The notes under the pieces are model-generated. The model made no database searches. It was given only the letters and a program-made list of their open reading frames with translations, and was not told the DNA's origin. From Thermodesulfovibrionales bacterium (lineage in GTDB: Bacteria > Nitrospirota > Thermodesulfovibrionia > Thermodesulfovibrionales > SM23-35): a DNA stretch of 16,684 nucleotides. Position 1 is the stretch's first letter; every line of letters starts with the position of its first letter. The position numbers were made by a program, and so were the translations under genes. The stretch lies in NCBI GenBank assembly GCA_022013235.1, contig JAKLQR010000324.1:1-16684 (forward strand), written 5' to 3'. Below, piece after piece: positions 6,075-14,570 of this stretch.

Positions 6075-8200
6075 CTGCTCCTTGATATCTTCTTGTCCTC
6101 ACAGATATCAAGGATAATCTCCCGTTCTTCCCTGTTAACCCTCTCGAGTCTGACCCTGACCTTCTGCCCTATGGAGAACGAACGTTTGCTGTGTCTTCCG
6201 ACAAGTTTCATTAACTGTTCATTGTACTGGTAATAATCGTCGGTCATATACGACACATGCAGGAACCCCTCGACAAAGAAATCCCTCAGCCTTATTTTCA
6301 ACCCGTAGGGGGTCACCCCTGCAACCTTTGCCTCAAACTCCTCGCCGACCTTGTCTTTCATGAACCATACCCTCATCGCATCAATCACTTCCCGTTCCGC
6401 CTTGTCGGCGAGACGTTCCATGCGGGAGGAATGGAATGCGATATCAGGGAGGAGTTTGTCCAGTTCCTCTCTCCGCGCATCTGAAAGCCGCTTTTTCTGC
6501 AGTACCTCGCGAAGTATCCTGTGGACGATAAGGTCAGGATACCGCCTGATCGGCGAGGTGAAATGGGTATAACATTGTGATGCGAGGCCGAAATGCCCGA
6601 CATTGAGATTTGAATACCGTGCCTGCTTTAAACTCCGTAAAATTGCGAAATTGATGATCTCTTCTTCCCGGGACCCCTTTATTTTTTTCAGGAGGTCGGG
6701 ATAGTCTTTTGGTTTAAGAAGCTTCTTGCCTTTCATGAGTGTGCCGGACATTTTCGATATTTCTTCGATCTTGTGGGGATCAGGCTCTTCATGGACTCTG
6801 TAGAGAACAGGAATATTGAGATGCTCGAGATGTTCTGCCACAGCCTCATTCGCTGCAATCATGAATTCTTCAATTATTGTGTGCGCATAATTTCTCTCTG
6901 CCTTTAAGATCGCTTCAGGCACGCCCTGGATATCCAGAAGGATCTCAGGCTCAGGGAGGTCGAAGTCAAGACTGCCCCGCTGTAATCTTTTGTTCCTCAA
7001 TAACGCGCACAGTTCTCCCATGACCTCAAAATCATGAAGGAGATGCTCATACTTTTTCCGTTCGGTGCGGTCGGAATCTATGAGGATCTTCTTCACAGAG
7101 GTGTACGTCATTCGTGCATCGCTTTTGATGATGCTCGGGTAAAACCGTGCATCGAGCCTGCCGCCGTTTCTGTCGTAGTCCATTTCGACGGTCATGGCAA
7201 ACCGGTCGACCCCGGGTTTCAGGCTGCACAGGTCTTCTGAAAGCTCTTTGGGGAGCATGGGGATAACTTTTTCGGGGAAATAGAAACTCGTCCCCCTTGC
7301 ACCCGCTTCACGGTCGATCTCAGAATTCCAGTTCACGTAGAAGCCGACGTCTGCGATATGCACAGACAGAGTATATCCGTGTTTTGTTATACTGACAGAG
7401 ACCGCGTCGTCAAAATCTTTTGCCCGTTCTCCATCGATCGTGACAGTAGGAAGAGCGCGGAAGTCCTTCCTCCCCTCTATGCCCGGCCCTCTGTCTTCAG
7501 GTCTTTGCCGGGCCACTGTGACCGTCTCTGCAAGCACGCTCCGGGAGAATTTTTTCGGGAGGTTGAATTCATCGATGATCATCTCTACTTCGGCCCTCGG
7601 ATTGTCGGGCTTGCCCAGTGTCTTCAGGATGCGTCCCGATGCGGGTTTCCGGTCGGCAGGATACTCGGATATCTCGACGATTACGGTATCTCCGATTTTT
7701 GCATCCCCTCTGTCTTTGGAGGTTACCTGGATATCATAAGGCAAAGATTTGTCTTTCGGCCGCACAGAAAACCCTGATTTTGTCGCTTCCAGTCTTCCGG
7801 CTATTCTCTTCTGTGCCCTTTCGAGTATCCTTAGTACTCTTCCTTCCCGTTTCTTCCAGTTTTCCACCCTCACGAGAACCCTGTCGTTGCCCATTGCTCC
7901 GGAAGTCCCCCATGAAGGAATAAAGATGTCCCGTTCCCCGGGCTTTTCCATGATCACAAACCCATAGCCATCCCGGTGGGATTCGAAAAGCCCCCTGATA
8001 AGATTCATGTCATCGGAAGGCCCGTAGAACCCCTTTCTCGTCATGACGAGATCCCCGGACCTCAGCAATGTCCGCAGAATTATTTTGGCTGCTCTTGCTT
8101 CCTTATGCCCGAGACCCAGGTGGGATACGATTTCTTTGAAATTGAGAGGCCTCGCTGTTTTCTGCAGGAAAAGCGCAAGGATTGTGTCTTTGTCTATCAT
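6071..8200 (-). CDS. rnr: Ribonuclease R
   Basis: RNase R is a 3'-to-5' exoribonuclease that degrades structured RNA. The 709 residues run in the expected order: N-terminal winged helix (about 1-65), two cold-shock/OB regions (about 66-195), the RNB catalytic domain (about 245-570) and a C-terminal S1 domain (about 617-700). Catalytic acidic residues lie in TIDGERAKDFDDAV (D262, D264, D265). HIADVGFYV and FTSPIRRYPDLIVHR are further signature motifs. I prefer the ATG at 8200; an in-frame GTG at 8206 would add two residues. No Shine-Dalgarno lies upstream, and a TACAAT box ends 8 bases before the ATG, so the mRNA may be leaderless. It heads the operon with the DUF2784 gene and mazG. Confidence 0.96.
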   Translation of the reverse strand: MIDKDTILALFLQKTARPLNFKEIVSHLGLGHKEARAAKIILRTLLRSGDLVMTRKGFYGPSDDMNLIRGLFESHRDGYGFVIMEKPGERDIFIPSWGTSGAMGNDRVLVRVENWKKREGRVLRILERAQKRIAGRLEATKSGFSVRPKDKSLPYDIQVTSKDRGDAKIGDTVIVEISEYPADRKPASGRILKTLGKPDNPRAEVEMIIDEFNLPKKFSRSVLAETVTVARQRPEDRGPGIEGRKDFRALPTVTIDGERAKDFDDAVSVSITKHGYTLSVHIADVGFYVNWNSEIDREAGARGTSFYFPEKVIPMLPKELSEDLCSLKPGVDRFAMTVEMDYDRNGGRLDARFYPSIIKSDARMTYTSVKKILIDSDRTERKKYEHLLHDFEVMGELCALLRNKRLQRGSLDFDLPEPEILLDIQGVPEAILKAERNYAHTIIEEFMIAANEAVAEHLEHLNIPVLYRVHEEPDPHKIEEISKMSGTLMKGKKLLKPKDYPDLLKKIKGSREEEIINFAILRSLKQARYSNLNVGHFGLASQCYTHFTSPIRRYPDLIVHRILREVLQKKRLSDARREELDKLLPDIAFHSSRMERLADKAEREVIDAMRVWFMKDKVGEEFEAKVAGVTPYGLKIRLRDFFVEGFLHVSYMTDDYYQYNEQLMKLVGRHSKRSFSIGQKVRVRLERVNREEREIILDICEDKKISRSR

Positions 8201-8208
8201 ATGCACTT

Positions 8209-8236
8209 ATTGTATGCAATTTTCAGGAAAATGCAA
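8209..8236 (-). promoter_or_regulatory. Candidate rnr promoter
   Basis: On the minus strand TTGCAT (8236-8231) and TACAAT (8214-8209) are 16 bases apart. The start of transcription would fall at about 8202, at or next to the ATG at 8200. The -35 is poor, so this is tentative. Confidence 0.3.
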
Positions 8237-8239
8237 TCA

Positions 8240-8266
8240 TTGACACCTTTTACCAATTGTGATAAT
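8240..8266 (+). promoter_or_regulatory. Promoter of the TPR-ExeA operon
   Basis: TTGACA at 8240-8245 and GATAAT at 8261-8266 are 15 bases apart. TG at 8258-8259 makes the -10 extended (TGTGATAAT). Transcription would begin near 8273, leaving about 10 untranslated bases before the ATG at 8283. It lies in the 82-base divergent gap with rnr. Confidence 0.5.
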
Positions 8267-8282
8267 TTCAATAATACACAGA

Positions 8283-10556
8283 ATGTCGGATAAATCAGCC
8301 ATAATCAAAGAAGCACAGAAGTATCTTGCCCGCGGCCAGATAGAGAAAGCTATTGCTGAATGGGAAAAACTAACCAGTGAGAGCCCTGACGGGAATACCT
8401 ATAACACCATTGGTGACCTTTACCTGAAGAAGGGGGAGAAGGCGAATGCGATAGATTCCTACCATAAAGCCGCCGGGTACTTCAGGGACGAAGGGTTTGC
8501 GCTCAAGGCATTGGCGCTGTATAAAAAAATCCTGAACCTGAACCAGGCCGATGCAATATCCCTCCTTGCGCTCGGTGAACTGAACGAGGCAAAGGGAATC
8601 GTCACCGATGCTATCAAATTCTATCTCGCGGCCGCCGACAGTTACACAAAGGAAGGCAAGAAGGAAAAGATCCTTGAGATATACGACAAAATACTGAACC
8701 TTTCCCCCGGCAACATCCCTCTCCGGAATAAAGTTGTGGAGATTTACTTAAGGGAGAATCTCACGCAGGAGGCTGGGAAGCAGTATCTCCAGATTGCAAA
8801 ACTCTACAACGAGAAACGGGAAATGGAGAAGGCGATAGAGTATTACCAGAAGTCTTTGAATATCGACCCTGTCAACAAGGAAACCATCCTTGATCTGAGT
8901 GCTGCCTATGAAAAGACCGATAAGAGAAAGCAGGCAGCCGAACAGATAAACGAAGCAGCTGCGCTCTTCCCGCAGGATACAGAGGTCCTTCTGAGGGCTG
9001 CTGAAATACATATTGGCGCCGAATTATTCGACCAGGCACGGCAATATCTCGCGCAGATTAAAGAATTAGAGCCTGCAAACGTCAAGGCACGGAAACTGCT
9101 TGGCGAGGTATATACCAGGGAGGGGAGAAAAGATCTCGCATGGGTTGAGTATCTGCCGGTTCTCGACGAAATGCTCCTCAATGAGAATTATGACGACGCA
9201 ATAAAAATCCTCGGTGAATTCAAAGATATTGATCCCGTCGAGACGGGAAGGAGACTTATATCGCTCTATATTCAGATTGGCGATTATCTCCAGGTTGTGC
9301 ACGAACTGACTGCGCTGGGAACTATCTACCTTGAGCAGGAAAAGCCGAAAGAAGCGCTGAACTGCTTCAGAGAAGCACTGCAGATGTCGCCTGAGGACGA
9401 GGCGTTAACGCAGAAAGTGATAGAGCTCGAAAAACAGGTCGGGAAAGAACAGATTACTGTCGGTCCCGAAAAGACAGTCGAGGAAGCGATTATAGAGACG
9501 GATATATATCTCAGGTACGGACTCTACGAGAATGCAAGAGAGATCCTGAAAAGCTTTAAAGAGAAAGAGCCGGGGAACATCGATATCCATACAAGATTAA
9601 AAACCCTGTTCGTCGATACTGGCGACAAGGAGCAGGCAGTGGCAGAATGTATCCTCCTGGCTGAACTCTTTGAAAAGGCCGGTGATCTGGAAAACCGTGA
9701 GCAGATATTGAAGGAAGCACGCGAAATCAGCCCCGAAGATCCAAGACTTATCAGCCTCCCGGCACCTGATGCCCGCGAAGAAGAAATAGGTGCCGGCGCC
9801 CCTGAAGAGCCGTCCTTCGAGGATTACAGTGAAGAGGTCGCAGAAGCTGATTTCTATGCCCGGCAGGGTTTAATTGACGAAGCGCGCGCTATTTTCGAAA
9901 GACTGCAGACCCTTTTCCCGGAGAATGAGGAAATCACCCAGAAACTGGGATCGCTCGGACTTACTGTTAAAGGTGAAGAACAAAAGGAACCCCTTGCAGA
10001 GGAAAAAGAGGAACCATTCGTCACTGAGGAAATACTCGAAGCCGAAAGCATCGCAGAACCCACGCTCGACAACGATGTTATGGACATATTCAATGAGTTC
10101 AAGAAGGGGCTTGAAAAGGAACTGGAGGACGAGGATTATGAAACACACTATAATCTGGGAATAGCCTACAAGGAGATGGGTCTTATCGATGATGCGATAA
10201 GGGAATTCCAGGCATCCTTAAAGGATCCGAAGAGGTTTGTTCATTCTGCGAATATGCTTGGGGTCTGTTATCTTGAGAAAGGTCTTTATCCGCTTGCCAT
10301 TGATGTGCTGAAAAATGCCATAGAGAAAATGGAAGACAGAGGAGAGTCTTACTGGGCGATGAAGTATGATCTTGCCAATGCTTATGAAAAGAACGGCGAT
10401 ACCAAAGAGGCGTTCGAACTGTTCATGCAGGTCTATGGATGGAATTCAAAGTTCAGGGCTGTCTCGGACAAGATAGACCACCTCAAAGCCAGTATGGCTG
10501 AAGGGGCTGAGCAGAAGAAACCGAAAGACAGGAAAGACAGGGTCTCATACCTGTAG
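8283..10556 (+). CDS. Large tetratricopeptide-repeat protein
   Basis: The 757-residue soluble protein lacks a signal peptide and is built almost entirely of TPR-type helix pairs. Examples are the N-terminal AQKYLARGQIEKAIAEWEKL, the YHKAAGYFRDEGFALKALAL unit, and a C-terminal cluster (YNLGIAYKEMGLIDDAIREF, then MLGVCYLEKGLYPLAIDVL). The two TPR blocks are separated by an acidic linker rich in Glu (about residues 560-605). TPR proteins scaffold complexes, and the C-terminal TPR cluster resembles those near type IV pilus or secretion genes. I chose ATG 8283 over GTG 8259 because the predicted transcript starts after 8259 and the protein then begins MSDKSAIIKEAQ. No Shine-Dalgarno is evident. 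The ExeA-like ATPase gene follows after 74 bases, likely in one operon. The partner is unknown. Confidence 0.85.
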   Translation: MSDKSAIIKEAQKYLARGQIEKAIAEWEKLTSESPDGNTYNTIGDLYLKKGEKANAIDSYHKAAGYFRDEGFALKALALYKKILNLNQADAISLLALGELNEAKGIVTDAIKFYLAAADSYTKEGKKEKILEIYDKILNLSPGNIPLRNKVVEIYLRENLTQEAGKQYLQIAKLYNEKREMEKAIEYYQKSLNIDPVNKETILDLSAAYEKTDKRKQAAEQINEAAALFPQDTEVLLRAAEIHIGAELFDQARQYLAQIKELEPANVKARKLLGEVYTREGRKDLAWVEYLPVLDEMLLNENYDDAIKILGEFKDIDPVETGRRLISLYIQIGDYLQVVHELTALGTIYLEQEKPKEALNCFREALQMSPEDEALTQKVIELEKQVGKEQITVGPEKTVEEAIIETDIYLRYGLYENAREILKSFKEKEPGNIDIHTRLKTLFVDTGDKEQAVAECILLAELFEKAGDLENREQILKEAREISPEDPRLISLPAPDAREEEIGAGAPEEPSFEDYSEEVAEADFYARQGLIDEARAIFERLQTLFPENEEITQKLGSLGLTVKGEEQKEPLAEEKEEPFVTEEILEAESIAEPTLDNDVMDIFNEFKKGLEKELEDEDYETHYNLGIAYKEMGLIDDAIREFQASLKDPKRFVHSANMLGVCYLEKGLYPLAIDVLKNAIEKMEDRGESYWAMKYDLANAYEKNGDTKEAFELFMQVYGWNSKFRAVSDKIDHLKASMAEGAEQKKPKDRKDRVSYL

Positions 10557-10630
10557 CAGAATACATTCTCTGAATATCAATTTTTTCGCTGAGCAGCGTT
10601 CAGGCTGGCCGGCGGTCGAGCTGGAGGAAA

Positions 10631-11446
10631 ATGGATTATTTAGAATATTACGGGCTGAAAGAACATCCTTTTTCGAATGTTGTTGACAGTAAATTCTATT
10701 ATAACAGTCCGCTCCATTCTGATGCTCTGCTAAAACTGAAATATGCGGTAGATACCCGGAAGGGGCTCGCGGTTGTTATCGGAGGAATAGGGACCGGCAA
10801 GACAACGCTCGCGAGAAGATTCCTTGAGGAAATGGACGAGAGTGCATACGAAGCCGCCCTGCTTGTAGTCGTCCATTCGAGTGTAAGTTCCGAATGGCTG
10901 TTCAAGAAGTTTGCAATTCAGCTGGGGGTGGCAGATATTCCCGATGACAGGGTGGAGCTTCTCTCTCAGATATACCGGCGGCTCCATGATATAAACGATG
11001 AAGGGAAGAAGGCTGTCGTCATGGTTGACGAAGTACAGATGCTGAATTCGAAGGAGATCATGGAAGAGTTCAGGGGCCTTCTCAATATGGAGACTTCCGA
11101 TGGCAAGCTCCTGAATTTTGTTTTCTTCGGCCTCCCTGAACTCGAAGGGGTGCTTGCCCTCGATGAACCCCTGAAACAGAGAGTGGCAGTCAAGATACGG
11201 CTGACAGAATTTTCCGAAAAAAGCACCATTGATTATATGAGACACAGACTGACTGTTGCAGGGAGCGGGAAAGAAATCTTTTCCGCAGATGCAATCCGTT
11301 TGATATACCGTTATACAATCGGTACTCCCAGGCTCATTAATACAGTTTGCGACAATGCGCTGCTCGAGGGGTATCTCGCCAAAGCAGCCGTGATCGATAT
11401 CCCCATCATAGAAACCGTTGCGGTAGATCTCGGTTTAAGTCTCTAA
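10631..11446 (+). CDS. ExeA-type AAA ATPase
   Basis: The 271-residue ATPase begins MDYLEYYGLKEHPFSNV, typical of the ExeA/GspA family. Walker A is GGIGTGKT (51-58) and Walker B is AVVMVDEVQ (128-136). A sensor region, then PRLINTVCDNAL (about 234-245), closes the AAA domain. Full-length ExeA also carries a membrane segment and a peptidoglycan-binding domain, both absent here, so this is the ATPase module alone. ExeA helps insert the type II secretin through peptidoglycan; related stand-alone ATPases accompany pilus or secretion clusters. GGAGG precedes the ATG by 3 bases. The gene follows the TPR gene and converges on the lipoprotein gene, overlapping its end by 12 bases. The substrate complex is not encoded here. 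Confidence 0.85.
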   Translation: MDYLEYYGLKEHPFSNVVDSKFYYNSPLHSDALLKLKYAVDTRKGLAVVIGGIGTGKTTLARRFLEEMDESAYEAALLVVVHSSVSSEWLFKKFAIQLGVADIPDDRVELLSQIYRRLHDINDEGKKAVVMVDEVQMLNSKEIMEEFRGLLNMETSDGKLLNFVFFGLPELEGVLALDEPLKQRVAVKIRLTEFSEKSTIDYMRHRLTVAGSGKEIFSADAIRLIYRYTIGTPRLINTVCDNALLEGYLAKAAVIDIPIIETVAVDLGLSL

Positions 11447-12064
11447 AACAAAGAGCATGTCCTTAATCACCAGTATCACGCTGTATCGGGCGAGTTGTAT
11501 CCTGATTTTTGAAGGATACCAGATCCCATTGATCTTTTCGGGATTTTCATAGGTGATGACGAGTTCCCGGTCTTCTGAAAGAGAGATCATCTGTTTGAAC
11601 GGCAGCATGGTCTTTTTGTCTATCCATATCTTTCTCACTGCGTTTGAAAAAAGAAAAGCATCCTTCTCTTCTTCCAATCTGTACTCATCAATGTCCCACC
11701 AGAAAAGGCAGTCGCGCAATCCGTAGGTCAGAATTGCAGCCTTGTTCCTGTCAACGGGAGGGTCGCTTTTTATGATGCCGTCGCGTGTGGCAAGCTCGAA
11801 GGCGAGAAACCCGAAGGAATACACACGGAGGTCGAGGTCTCCGTTCCGTGAGATATTCGCCCTCCCGTCGCCCTTGACCGAGGTGTCCTCTTTTTCGAAG
11901 GTGATCGAGAACACTGCCTCGATATCGGAGACGGGCTTCTTTGCAGCGAGCACCTCCCTGACGTCGACCCCCTCGTAGGAGGGGATTTCAACCCGGCGGG
12001 GTGCGCAGGCGAATATGATGAACAGGATACTAAGGAAAAACAGCTTCGAGACAATCTTCAACAT
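11435..12064 (-). CDS. Outer-membrane lipoprotein, LolB/DUF4292-like
   Basis: The 209-residue precursor has a short signal peptide with a lipoprotein cysteine at C20 (LFIIFAC, slightly unusual with Phe at -2), so it is probably lipid-anchored. The body is beta-rich with a DUF4292/LolB-like pattern: DIEAVFSITFE early, GDGRANISRNGDLDLRVYS, a central WWDIDEYRLEE, and MISLSEDRELVITYENPEKI near the end. Proteins of this type may bind lipoproteins or lipids in the periplasm, an inference from the fold family. The ATG lies 35 bases inside the end of radA, with GGAG 7 bases upstream, so translation probably depends on radA. The C-terminus overlaps the ATPase gene by 12 bases on the opposite strand. 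Confidence 0.75.
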   Translation of the reverse strand: MLKIVSKLFFLSILFIIFACAPRRVEIPSYEGVDVREVLAAKKPVSDIEAVFSITFEKEDTSVKGDGRANISRNGDLDLRVYSFGFLAFELATRDGIIKSDPPVDRNKAAILTYGLRDCLFWWDIDEYRLEEEKDAFLFSNAVRKIWIDKKTMLPFKQMISLSEDRELVITYENPEKINGIWYPSKIRIQLARYSVILVIKDMLFVLET

Positions 12065-13394
12065 TCTGAGCTCCGATTATTTCCAATCCAAAATTACCCT
12101 TTATCTTTTCGGCGTTTCCCGCCGGTATCACCGCCCGGTGGAATCCGATCTTCGCTGCTTCCTTGATGCGGGTTTCAGCCTGGGCCACCGCTCTGATTTC
12201 ACCGGAGAGCCCGACCTCGCCAAAGACAATAAGTTTGGGGTCAAGCGGGATATCTTTCAGGGACGACGCGATCGTCGTGATAATCCCGAGGTCGACCGCC
12301 GGTTCTATAATCTTCAACCCCCCGACGACATTCACAAAAATATCCATCCCGCCGAGGTGGAGCCCAACTTTTTTTTCGAGCACTGCTACCAGCAGCGTTA
12401 CCCGGTTAAAATCGACTCCGATTGCTGTCCTGCGGGGCATTCCGAAATTCGACTGGGAAACAAGGGACTGTATTTCGACCAGGAGCGGCCGTGTGCCTTC
12501 AATGCTTGCAACAACCGTTGACCCTGAACTGTTCAGCGGCCTTTCGAGGAGGAAGAGTTCGGAGGGGTTTTCGACTTCGAGGAGGCCCGCATCAGACATT
12601 TCAAAGATGCCTATCTCGTTTGTCGAACCGAAACGGTTTTTTACCGTCCTCAGAATGCGGAACGCATGCCCCCTGTCGCCCTCAAAATAGAGGACAGTGT
12701 CTACAATATGCTCAAGCACCCGCGGGCCGGCTATCGAACCATCTTTTGTTACATGTCCGACAAGGAATACGGGGATATCCGCGCGTTTTGCAAAAAGCAT
12801 GAGTTTCGCTGCACATTCCCGGACCTGGCTGACAGAGCCGGGAGCGGAAAGAATATCTTCTGTATACACTGTCTGGATAGAGTCTATCACCAGGACCTTC
12901 GGGAGAAGTTTTGATGCAGTGTGTACTATGGATTCTACCGAGGTTTCGGAAAGTAATATAATATCTCCGGAATGTATGGCAAGCCTGTCAGCCCGGAGCT
13001 TTATCTGCTCCGGAGATTCTTCGCCTGAAACATAGAGTACTTTCCCGTATTTTTCCGCAATACCGCAGATGGCCTGGAGGAGCAGCGTGGATTTCCCTAT
13101 GCCGGGGTCGCCCCCAATGAGCGTAACCGATCCTGAAACAATACCACCGCCGAGAACCCTATCGAGTTCTCTTATCCCTGTGGATGAACGCTGTCCTCGT
13201 TCTCCGGTGACAGAATTCAGGGGCTGGGGTTCCGACTTGCCCAGATGAGAGATGATCGCAGACTGGCGGGAAACAGCCTCTTTCTTTTCTTCGGCAAAAC
13301 TGTTCCATTCACCGCAATCAGGGCATTTCCCGATCCATTTCGGACTAGCATATCCGCAGGACTGACACTGGAAAAAGTTTTTGGTTTTTGCCAT
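12030..13394 (-). CDS. radA: DNA repair protein RadA (Sms)
   Basis: RadA is a RecA-related ATPase that drives branch migration in recombination repair. The 454-residue product has, in order, a zinc finger with C10, C13, C24 and C27; Walker A GGDPGIGKST (94-103); Walker B VLVIDSIQ (167-174); the RadA signature KNRFG (252-256); and a C-terminal Lon-protease-like domain (about 300-454). All key residues are present. I chose ATG 13394 (MAKTKNFFQC) because the zinc finger follows at the usual distance and AAAGG lies about 7 bases upstream. An in-frame upstream start would add 21 residues unlike the family. It is followed by the lipoprotein gene with a 35-base overlap. Confidence 0.96.
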   Translation of the reverse strand: MAKTKNFFQCQSCGYASPKWIGKCPDCGEWNSFAEEKKEAVSRQSAIISHLGKSEPQPLNSVTGERGQRSSTGIRELDRVLGGGIVSGSVTLIGGDPGIGKSTLLLQAICGIAEKYGKVLYVSGEESPEQIKLRADRLAIHSGDIILLSETSVESIVHTASKLLPKVLVIDSIQTVYTEDILSAPGSVSQVRECAAKLMLFAKRADIPVFLVGHVTKDGSIAGPRVLEHIVDTVLYFEGDRGHAFRILRTVKNRFGSTNEIGIFEMSDAGLLEVENPSELFLLERPLNSSGSTVVASIEGTRPLLVEIQSLVSQSNFGMPRRTAIGVDFNRVTLLVAVLEKKVGLHLGGMDIFVNVVGGLKIIEPAVDLGIITTIASSLKDIPLDPKLIVFGEVGLSGEIRAVAQAETRIKEAAKIGFHRAVIPAGNAEKIKGNFGLEIIGAQNVEDCLEAVFP

Positions 13395-13410
13395 CGTGAA
13401 ACCTTTGGGT

Positions 13411-13419
13411 ATTATACCA
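13411..13419 (-). promoter_or_regulatory. Extended -10 promoter of radA
   Basis: The minus strand reads TGGTATAAT, a TG-n extended -10 with a perfect TATAAT. The predicted transcript starts about 10 bases before the radA ATG, leaving a very short leader that barely includes the AAAGG. No consensus -35 is visible. Confidence 0.4.
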
Positions 13420-13430
13420 GAAGCAGAAGT

Positions 13431-13547
13431 ATGGGGACTTGCTGGAAATGGGAACAAGTTTGTGAATTACAAAAACAGCAAAGCTCAGGCCGGATGCCCG
13501 ACTTCGTAGCGGAGGAAAAGAATATCGACAAATTTATGGATTATTGA
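13431..13547 (+). pseudogene. Short protein-like fragment, 38 codons
   Basis: An ATG-started frame reads MGTCWKWEQVCELQKQQSSG, then RMPDFVAEEKNIDKFMDY, and stops. It is hydrophilic, with the look of a folded-protein C-terminus rather than random sequence. It lies in the intergenic space divergent to radA with no good ribosome-binding site. The family is not recognised. It may be the tail of a decayed gene or a small genuine protein. Confidence 0.25.
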
Positions 13548-13621
13548 ATCTTGAATGCCTTCACTTGAATATCCATAGGAAATGTTATTAGACCTGTTTT
13601 TGTTCAGGAAGGTCCAGGATA

Positions 13622-13650
13622 ATGTCATATCGCAGGATATGGGATATAAT
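13622..13650 (+). promoter_or_regulatory. Candidate mtfA-like promoter with palindrome in the spacer
   Basis: ATGTCA (13622-13627, 4 of 6 to TTGACA) and TATAAT (13645-13650, perfect) are 17 bases apart. A perfect inverted repeat CATATC-gcag-GATATG (13626-13641) sits at the -35/spacer, where a repressor could bind. It lies about 60 bases upstream of the TTG start. Confidence 0.45.
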
Positions 13651-13710
13651 AGATAGTTAATTTCAAAAGCCTATGAATATAGTTCGCTATAGCCAACCAG
13701 GACAGAACAA

Positions 13711-14547
13711 TTGGTAATTTTTATTTTAGTAATAGTTATTGGAGCATTGGTTCTATTATTTTTGGTTGGGAAACGGGAATTGCGTAATCGGAGAATCAAA
13801 CAATTGGCTGTTAAGCCGTTTCCTGATGAGTGGGAGAGGATCCTGAAGAGAAATGTATCTCTCTATGGATACCTTCCTGATGCATTAAGGGAACAGCTCC
13901 ATAACGACATCAAGATTTTCATAAGCGAAAAATATTTTGAAGGGCTGGGAGGGTTGGAAATAACCGATGAGATTAAGGTTACCATAGCGGCTGAGGCCTC
14001 AATGTTATTGCTGAATAGAAAAAACAGTGACTATCCCAAACTGTCCTCCATTCTTGTGTATCCAAGTGCTTATGTGACCAAACAAAGCACCGCTGTCGGC
14101 GGTGGGGTATATAGTGAAGGACAGTCGGTTCGCTTGGGAGAATCCTGGCAGCATGGGTCGGTAGTCCTTGCCTGGGATAATGTGAGGCAGGGAGCGGTGA
14201 ATCCTCAGGATGGTCACAATGTAGTACTCCACGAATTTGCTCATCAGCTGGATCAAGAGGATGGAATAGCTGATGGCGCTCCAATCCTTGAAAAACGGTC
14301 GAGCTATGCAGCCTGGGCTCGTATTATGAGCAAGGAATATGAACAACTTAGGTCTAATGCAGAACACCATAAAAAAAGTGTTATGGATAAGTATGGAGCG
14401 ACTAACCCTGCTGAATTTTTCGCCGTAGCAACCGAGACATTTTTCGAGAAGCCGAAACAACTACAGAAAAAAGCGCCTGATCTTTACGCTGAACTCAGGA
14501 GCTTTTATAATGTCGACCCAATTGAATGGTTACAGGGTATATCTTAA
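13711..14547 (+). CDS. MtfA-like zinc metallopeptidase (M90), membrane-anchored
   Basis: The 278-residue protein begins with a single hydrophobic segment (about residues 2-19, VIFILVIVIGALVLLFLV) followed by a positive KRELRNRR, predicting a cytoplasmic catalytic domain. The peptidase part matches MtfA: ILVYPSAYV (114-122), GESWQHGSVVLAWD (143-156), the zinc motif HEFAHQLD (H174, E175, H178), then NPAEFFAVATETFF (232-245) supplying the third ligand region, and YNVDPIEWL at the end. E. coli MtfA lacks such a membrane anchor and controls glucose uptake through Mlc, which is not evident here. The start is TTG 13711 with AGGA 8 bases upstream. The substrate is unknown. Confidence 0.85.
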   Translation: MVIFILVIVIGALVLLFLVGKRELRNRRIKQLAVKPFPDEWERILKRNVSLYGYLPDALREQLHNDIKIFISEKYFEGLGGLEITDEIKVTIAAEASMLLLNRKNSDYPKLSSILVYPSAYVTKQSTAVGGGVYSEGQSVRLGESWQHGSVVLAWDNVRQGAVNPQDGHNVVLHEFAHQLDQEDGIADGAPILEKRSSYAAWARIMSKEYEQLRSNAEHHKKSVMDKYGATNPAEFFAVATETFFEKPKQLQKKAPDLYAELRSFYNVDPIEWLQGIS

Positions 14548-14570
14548 TGCCTTGGCGGCTTGAATATCCT

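Noticed and set aside
7358..7777. 139-codon plus-strand frame inside rnr
   Set aside because: It is antisense to strongly conserved RNase R sequence, has no ribosome-binding site and no recognisable family.
8259..8282. GTG start of the TPR protein at 8259
   Set aside because: The extended -10 promoter overlaps this codon, so the transcript would begin downstream of it; ATG 8283 fits better.
12015..12690. Plus-strand frames of 168 and 175 codons inside radA
   Set aside because: They are antisense to the conserved Lon-like domain of RadA and show no motif of their own.
13395..13457. Upstream start of RadA adding 21 residues
   Set aside because: The added residues precede the expected MAKTK...zinc finger start and span the predicted radA promoter.
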